Of a stretch of 64,000 nucleotides of DNA, positions 59,704 to 64,000 are shown one piece after another (the stretch's first letter is position 1; every line of letters begins with the position of its first letter). Source of the DNA: Flammeovirga aprica JL-4 (GTDB lineage: Bacteria > Bacteroidota > Bacteroidia > Cytophagales > Flammeovirgaceae). A program made the translations under genes and the position numbers. The notes under the pieces are model-generated. The model did not search any database and was not told the DNA's origin. It saw nothing but the letters and a program-made list of their open reading frames with translations. The stretch is taken from positions 1-64,000 of the forward strand of contig NZ_JABANE010000047.1 of the NCBI RefSeq assembly GCF_012844305.1, written 5' to 3'.

Positions 59704-61134
59704 ATGACTAATAACGAAGAAGAAGAGTTTTTCAACGAAAACGAAGAAACAAATGAAGGGTCTTCAGCTGAAGATGATTTTTTTAATGAGGCATCTGATG
59801 ATGAAGAGGCTGAAGAAGAACAAGCAGATGAGGAAGAAGAAGTAGAAGAGGAGGTAGAGGCTGAAGAAGAATCTATGGCGGCTTCTTTTGATGAAGATTC
59901 AATGGAAGAGGATCATTTCGCAAGTGATTATGAAGATGAAGTAGACGCAGTAGACAGAGAAGATCGATATGTTGAAACATCAACAGAATCTTACGGTCAG
60001 CGTATTGGTAACTCATTGTTTGGGATTTTATTTGGATTCGTACTATTATTCGGTTCGTGTTATTTATTATGGTGGAATGAAGGTCGTGCAGTAAAAAGAG
60101 CTGATGCTTTGGAAGAAGGTGCATCTTCTTTTGTTGTTGCTGATGTAAATAAAATTGATCCGAAAAACGATGGCAAGTTGGTGCACGTCGTTGGTACAGT
60201 TCATACTGATGAAAATTTGAAGGATAAGAAGTTCAAAGTGGAAGTGAAAGGTTTCTCTTTAAGAAGAGAAGTGAAAATGTTCCAATGGGTAGAAGACGTA
60301 AAATCAAAGTCTGAGAAAAAGCTTGGAGGTAGCAAAGAAACTACTAAAGAGTATACTTATAAAAAAGAATGGTCTAGTTCTTTAAAGAATTCAGAAAATT
60401 TCAAAATTGCAAAAGGACATAAGAATCCAAAAAGATTCTTATACAAGCCAACTACTTACAATGCGAAGAAAGCTACTTTTGGTGCTTATGATGGATCTCA
60501 ATTAATGGGTGGTCGTTCAGAAGATGTAAAAGTGAGCGAGGCGAACATTGAAGGTAATAAGTATGCTAAACTTGTAAGCGAAACAGAAATTTTCGTTGGT
60601 AAGGGTACATTCTCAGATCCTAAAGTAGGTGATATGTTAGTTTCATTTTCTTATGAGCCGAATGACGTTACAAAAACTGTAATGGCGAAGCAGCAAGGAA
60701 ATAAGCTTGTGAATTACACTACAAGTGATGGAGAAACTCTTTATGAGGTTAATTTAGGTGAGGTTTCTCCGAAAAGCGTAATCAAAAAGGCTGAATCTGG
60801 AAACAATTTCGTTTTATGGTTATGTAGAATCGGTGGTATCATCTTGATGTTTATCGCATTCTCAATGATCTTCAATCCTTTAGCAGTACTTGCAGATGTT
60901 GTTCCATTTATTGGAAGCATTGTTGGTTTTGGTGTTTCATTAATTGCAGGTGTGTTGACAGTTTGCGTAAGTTTCGTAACAATTGCAATTGCTTGGATTG
61001 CAGCCCGTCCTATTTTAGCTTATTCTTTATTGGGAATTGGTTTAGTAGCTGGAGCTTTCTTCATCTATAAAACTTATATTGAGAAGCCTAAAGAGGGAGC
61101 AGCTCAAGAAGAGAAAGAATTAGAAGAAGTGTAA
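59704..61134 (+). CDS. TMEM43 family membrane protein
   Basis: This 476-residue protein starts with about 95 very acidic residues (for example NNEEEEFFNENEETNEGSS) and continues into a TMEM43/LUMA-like domain: a first membrane span near 105-125 (FGFVLLFGSCYLLWWNEGRA is the family hallmark), a large extramembrane domain about 130-360, and three further spans about 370-455. The family is found in bacteria and eukaryotes and its function in bacteria is unknown. The acidic tail is an unusual extension. A good terminator follows and is shared with the convergent gene. Confidence 0.88.
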   Translation: MTNNEEEEFFNENEETNEGSSAEDDFFNEASDDEEAEEEQADEEEEVEEEVEAEEESMAASFDEDSMEEDHFASDYEDEVDAVDREDRYVETSTESYGQRIGNSLFGILFGFVLLFGSCYLLWWNEGRAVKRADALEEGASSFVVADVNKIDPKNDGKLVHVVGTVHTDENLKDKKFKVEVKGFSLRREVKMFQWVEDVKSKSEKKLGGSKETTKEYTYKKEWSSSLKNSENFKIAKGHKNPKRFLYKPTTYNAKKATFGAYDGSQLMGGRSEDVKVSEANIEGNKYAKLVSETEIFVGKGTFSDPKVGDMLVSFSYEPNDVTKTVMAKQQGNKLVNYTTSDGETLYEVNLGEVSPKSVIKKAESGNNFVLWLCRIGGIILMFIAFSMIFNPLAVLADVVPFIGSIVGFGVSLIAGVLTVCVSFVTIAIAWIAARPILAYSLLGIGLVAGAFFIYKTYIEKPKEGAAQEEKELEEV

Positions 61135-61163
61135 TAATTAAATTTCACTCTTAAAATAGTATA

Positions 61164-61214
61164 GCTCACTGCACTATCAGATCTAAGATTTGATAATGCA
61201 GTGAGTTTTTTTTA
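61164..61214 (+). terminator. Terminator of the TMEM43 gene
   Basis: CTCACTGCA pairs with TGCAGTGAG, with further pairing inside (ATCA/TGAT), followed by eight T. It abuts the stop codon of the convergent oxidoreductase gene. Confidence 0.88.
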
Positions 61215-63443
61215 CCCAAAATCATCCGCAATAATATCTTGACTTGGGATTTCAAGACCTTGTAGTTCTTTTTGCATTCCTACTACAAAAGCCCTTCCCC
61301 CAACAATACAAAAACGATGTTGCTCCAGGTTTTCAATTTTTCCTTTGATATAAGATTTGTCTATCCTCTTTTCAGTAGCAGTCAAAACAGTATGATAGCT
61401 GAAGTTTTCACTTTCCAAATCGATAAAATGATCATGATAAGCAGAAGCCTCAAGTGTTTTATTAGAATACAGTAAGGTGATAGGTGTATTTTGATTCTTC
61501 TTTTGATATTCCTTGATCAGTGGAAGAATGGGAGTGATACCAATACCAGAAACTATAAATACAATTCCTTTATCCTGCTGACTTAATTTCTTCTGTGTGA
61601 AATCGCCAATAGGGCCATAACATTTGCATTTTGCACCATCATCCAATGCCATCAATGACTTTTTATAACTACTATCGCTCAATCTTAAAGCAAATCGTAA
61701 ATAAGGCTCGTCAGGGTGAGAAACGAACGACAGGGCTCTGTGCGGTATCTCCACTTCATTGAATTTAGGGTTAATCAATTCAAGAATGCCATATTGACCC
61801 GCTTGGTATTCAAAACCCTTTGGCTTGGTGAAAGTAAACTCATAGGTGTTATCAGCAATACACTCTTTTTTGATCAGCTCAATGACATTTTCATCTTCAA
61901 GAATACCATAATCCGACACCGTAGTTTTAATCTTTTTATTGACTTCCTGTGCACTTAAGAAACCACTGATGATTGCACCCGTAAATCCGCCGCCAGGGAA
62001 AGTCCATGCACCGGCAAAGTGTAAGTTCTTGATTGGAGACGTCAAAGGTGTTCTATTTCTTCCAGCTTGTTCGGCGGTTTGCGCAAAACCATAAGGTGTT
62101 CCCTCAGGATTCATCGTGTAGCGTTGTATCGTTTTAGAAGTTCCCACCTCATAATATTCAATTTCATCTTTAATACCCGGAAAATGCTCTTCTAAACGGT
62201 TGAAGAAAATTTCAGCCACTTCTTCCTTCTTTTGAGTGTACTCTTCAGGCGATAAGCTTTCCCAATCTGTAAGATAATCTGCCGAACAAATTGCTCCGAA
62301 TGATTTTCCCTCCGGTGCCAATTGCGAGTCAATTTGACTGTAATCTACAAATACAAAGTTTCGCTTATCCCATTCTCCTTTATTGTTGCTGTAAACATCT
62401 TTGATGCTTGATACATTGTCATCTGTAATAAAAGTAGAATAATATTTATTGCCCAATGCTTTTATCTCTTTCTTGAAACCAATGTAAATACTTAATAAAG
62501 AGCAAGCGGCTTTCAAGTTTTTAATTTTATGATTCAGCTTTTTTCCTTCTTTTTCAGGAAGTAATTTCTTTACTAGAGGAACCGCTGTATTGGCAATGAT
62601 TTTTGATCCAAAAACAGTATGAGTTTTACTCGTATTGTATTTGTCGGTAAACTCCACACCAACAGCTTTACCGTTCTCAATAATAATCTTGTTAACTTTT
62701 TTACCTACTTGCACCTGTCCGTTATGTTGCTCAATCACCGAGGCTAAATAATCAGATAGTTTCTGAGATCCACCTTTGATAAAGTGTCCTCCACCTTGGA
62801 TATAACTTGATTGTGCCGCTGAAAAATAAATCATTGACATCGTGTACGGATCGTCATGATAATAAAGTAGGTTGGCCTGAAGCAATAACTTCAGGTCTTC
62901 ATCTTTGAAATAATAATCCAGCCATTCCCCAACAGTTTTTCGTGATGCTTTAACGACATTAGGGTGAGTAAGAGGCATAAATGGCAGTTTTAAATTCTGT
63001 TTCCATTTTTTAGTAGGAAAACTAGGAAGCTCTTCCAAAACACCATCCATCAATGCCATAAAACCTCTAATTCCTTTTTCTTCTGAAGGAAACTTCTCAA
63101 TTAAAGCTTCAATACTTTCATCATTTCCATGGGGAAAAACAAAATCCAGATTTTTAGATTTCATGCGGTATAATTCCGGTACTTGAATCAGATCCACATT
63201 TTTTTCGACCTCTAGAAATTTAAAAATATCCAGCTTCAAATCTTTCTCAAAAAGGCCGTCCATTTCATGAAGCCCTACTTCCATTACATAGTCTTTTCTT
63301 TTGAAAGTAGTAGCACAGCCACCCACCACATAATGTTGTTCAAGCAGCAATACTTTTTTACCTAATTTGGCTAAAGTAGCACCAGCAGTCAGTCCGCCTA
63401 ATCCGCCGCCAATAATGATTATGTCAAATGTATTTTTACTCAT
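61212..63443 (-). CDS. CrtI/RetSat-like FAD oxidoreductase fused to ferredoxin-reductase module
   Basis: This 743-residue fusion has two modules. Residues about 1-510 resemble phytoene desaturase, carotene isomerase and retinol saturase enzymes: the Rossmann motif IIIGGGLGGLTAGATLAKLG near 9 and the C-terminal FAD segment HFAGAWTFPGGGFTGAIISG near 480. Residues about 520-743 form an FNR-type reductase with RALSFVSHPDEP (flavin site), SGIGITPILPLIKEY (pyridine-nucleotide site) and a terminal DDFG. The fusion may supply electrons from NAD(P)H directly to the first flavin, so it could reduce or isomerise a polyene. The gene lies 2 bases after a DUF2141 gene. The substrate, perhaps a carotenoid, is inferred. 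Confidence 0.85.
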   Translation of the reverse strand: MSKNTFDIIIIGGGLGGLTAGATLAKLGKKVLLLEQHYVVGGCATTFKRKDYVMEVGLHEMDGLFEKDLKLDIFKFLEVEKNVDLIQVPELYRMKSKNLDFVFPHGNDESIEALIEKFPSEEKGIRGFMALMDGVLEELPSFPTKKWKQNLKLPFMPLTHPNVVKASRKTVGEWLDYYFKDEDLKLLLQANLLYYHDDPYTMSMIYFSAAQSSYIQGGGHFIKGGSQKLSDYLASVIEQHNGQVQVGKKVNKIIIENGKAVGVEFTDKYNTSKTHTVFGSKIIANTAVPLVKKLLPEKEGKKLNHKIKNLKAACSLLSIYIGFKKEIKALGNKYYSTFITDDNVSSIKDVYSNNKGEWDKRNFVFVDYSQIDSQLAPEGKSFGAICSADYLTDWESLSPEEYTQKKEEVAEIFFNRLEEHFPGIKDEIEYYEVGTSKTIQRYTMNPEGTPYGFAQTAEQAGRNRTPLTSPIKNLHFAGAWTFPGGGFTGAIISGFLSAQEVNKKIKTTVSDYGILEDENVIELIKKECIADNTYEFTFTKPKGFEYQAGQYGILELINPKFNEVEIPHRALSFVSHPDEPYLRFALRLSDSSYKKSLMALDDGAKCKCYGPIGDFTQKKLSQQDKGIVFIVSGIGITPILPLIKEYQKKNQNTPITLLYSNKTLEASAYHDHFIDLESENFSYHTVLTATEKRIDKSYIKGKIENLEQHRFCIVGGRAFVVGMQKELQGLEIPSQDIIADDFG

Positions 63444-63445
63444 GA

Positions 63446-63874
63446 TTAATTCAGTTTTATAGTTAATGAAATAGTTTTGTTTTGATTGAAATTAAAAGCG
63501 GCTTCCTTGAAATCAGGAGGTCCGAATTTTGAGTCTGGGTTATTGGAAAAACCATATTTCTCTTTTGGAATACCAACCCAGTTTTTATCTAATTCATTAT
63601 TATTATTTTCATCATGCCAAACCGCAATAGCGTATTCACCTTTTGGAAGATTGGTGATAGCACATTGTACTTTTCCTTTCTGTGCAGGAATAACTTTTCC
63701 CTGATAGATTTCTTTGTATTTAGGGAATGTATTTTCTTTATTATAAATACCGATAACGATATTACCTTCACTAGAAGCTATATCAGAAATTGTAACTTCA
63801 ACTGTATTTTTATCTTCTGTTACATTCAAGTAAAAGGAGATGAAAAATGTGGATAAAAAGAGCAGTGTCTTCAT
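63446..63874 (-). CDS. DUF2141 family secreted protein
   Basis: This 142-residue protein has a signal peptide (about residues 1-17) and a DUF2141 domain: VEVTISDIASSEGNIVIGIY near 23, then YAIAVWHDENNNNELDKNW near 80 and the tail SKFGPPDFKEAAFNF. The ATG at 63874 is chosen because the 13 upstream in-frame residues do not look like a signal peptide start. It lies 2 bases before the oxidoreductase start on the same strand. DUF2141 genes commonly neighbour carotenoid-type genes in Bacteroidota, which supports a linked role. Function unknown; 63914-64000 has no gene. Confidence 0.85.
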   Translation of the reverse strand: MKTLLFLSTFFISFYLNVTEDKNTVEVTISDIASSEGNIVIGIYNKENTFPKYKEIYQGKVIPAQKGKVQCAITNLPKGEYAIAVWHDENNNNELDKNWVGIPKEKYGFSNNPDSKFGPPDFKEAAFNFNQNKTISLTIKLN

Positions 63875-64000
63875 TTGTATTATTATTTTACCAGTGGATA
63901 ACAACACAAACATACAGGGTGTAGAATCAGTACACTAGGAAGAAGTTACAAGTGGGAAGATATGACGTGAAGTGACGTTTTTGAGTGATTAAAAGGCATT

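Overview
The window reads as a chromosomal segment of a marine member of the Bacteroidota, most like the Cytophagales/Flammeovirga group. The reasons are AT-rich intergenic DNA, start codons without Shine-Dalgarno sequences, promoters of the Bacteroidota form TTG-N19-TAnnTTTG (exact at 7807, 55819 and 58925), an LpxC-FabZ fusion gene, and lineage-typical families (DUF5687, DUF4293, DUF4230, DUF2141, Reg_prop/SpoIIE sensors). The genus is an inference. I see no prophage, CRISPR array or intact insertion sequence.

Layout. 1-113: end of a 5S rRNA and its terminator. 0.6-8 kb: ABC ATPase with DUF5687 permease, LpxL-type acyltransferase, an ACT-like protein, rpiB, DUF4293 protein, an acidic unknown and an orphan TRAP binding protein. 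7.8-12.1 kb: an isolated seven-gene piece of the S10 operon (rplC-rplD-rplW-rplB-rpsS-rplV-rpsC) with its own promoter, a structured leader and a terminator. 12.1-17.6 kb: a dispersed non-coding repeat, two tandem NSS-family transporters and a CstA-family carrier. 17.7-22.2 kb: glyS, a GH73 glucosaminidase lipoprotein, a four-fold helix-hairpin-helix protein and an M28 peptidase. 22.2-22.85 kb: three tandem tRNA-like genes on the minus strand. 23-34 kb: an RsmI-like methylase, Na/Pi symporter, Lys-rich repeat protein with TauE/SafE carrier, serS, rpsT, PagL-like deacylase, radical SAM protein, NeuD-like acyltransferase and proS. 33.7-43 kb: a Gly/Tyr/Met-rich secreted protein, an OmpP1/FadL porin, then HD hydrolase-lpxD-lpxC/fabZ-lpxA and an ABC ATPase. 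43-49 kb: two DAACS symporters, one fused to a solute-binding domain, then an L,D-transpeptidase with a coupled small gene. 49-64 kb: a beta-barrel protein, a 1178-residue SpoIIE sensor, DUF4230 protein, SNF2 helicase, SRP RNA, TMEM43 protein, and a RetSat/CrtI-like enzyme fused to a ferredoxin-reductase module beside a DUF2141 gene.

How the genes fit together. Envelope biogenesis dominates: lipid A synthesis (lpxD, lpxC/fabZ, lpxA, an LpxL homologue, a PagL homologue), peptidoglycan enzymes (GH73, L,D-transpeptidase), barrels and lipoproteins. A second theme is sodium- or ion-coupled uptake (two NSS, two DAACS, Na/Pi, CstA, TRAP binding protein). A third is translation (seven r-proteins plus S20, three aminoacyl-tRNA synthetases, SRP RNA).

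The most unusual feature is the triplet of tRNA-like units at 22198-22353, 22398-22552 and 22597-22751. Each has a perfect 7-bp acceptor stem, a Leu-type D arm, a GUC-containing seven-base anticodon loop and a canonical T arm, but about 86 nt where a long variable arm has 10-24 nt. All differences between copies lie in that expanded region. The units are separated by hairpins, and the array ends at an intrinsic terminator buried in the 3' end of the convergent peptidase gene. I know of no described tRNA class with this architecture.
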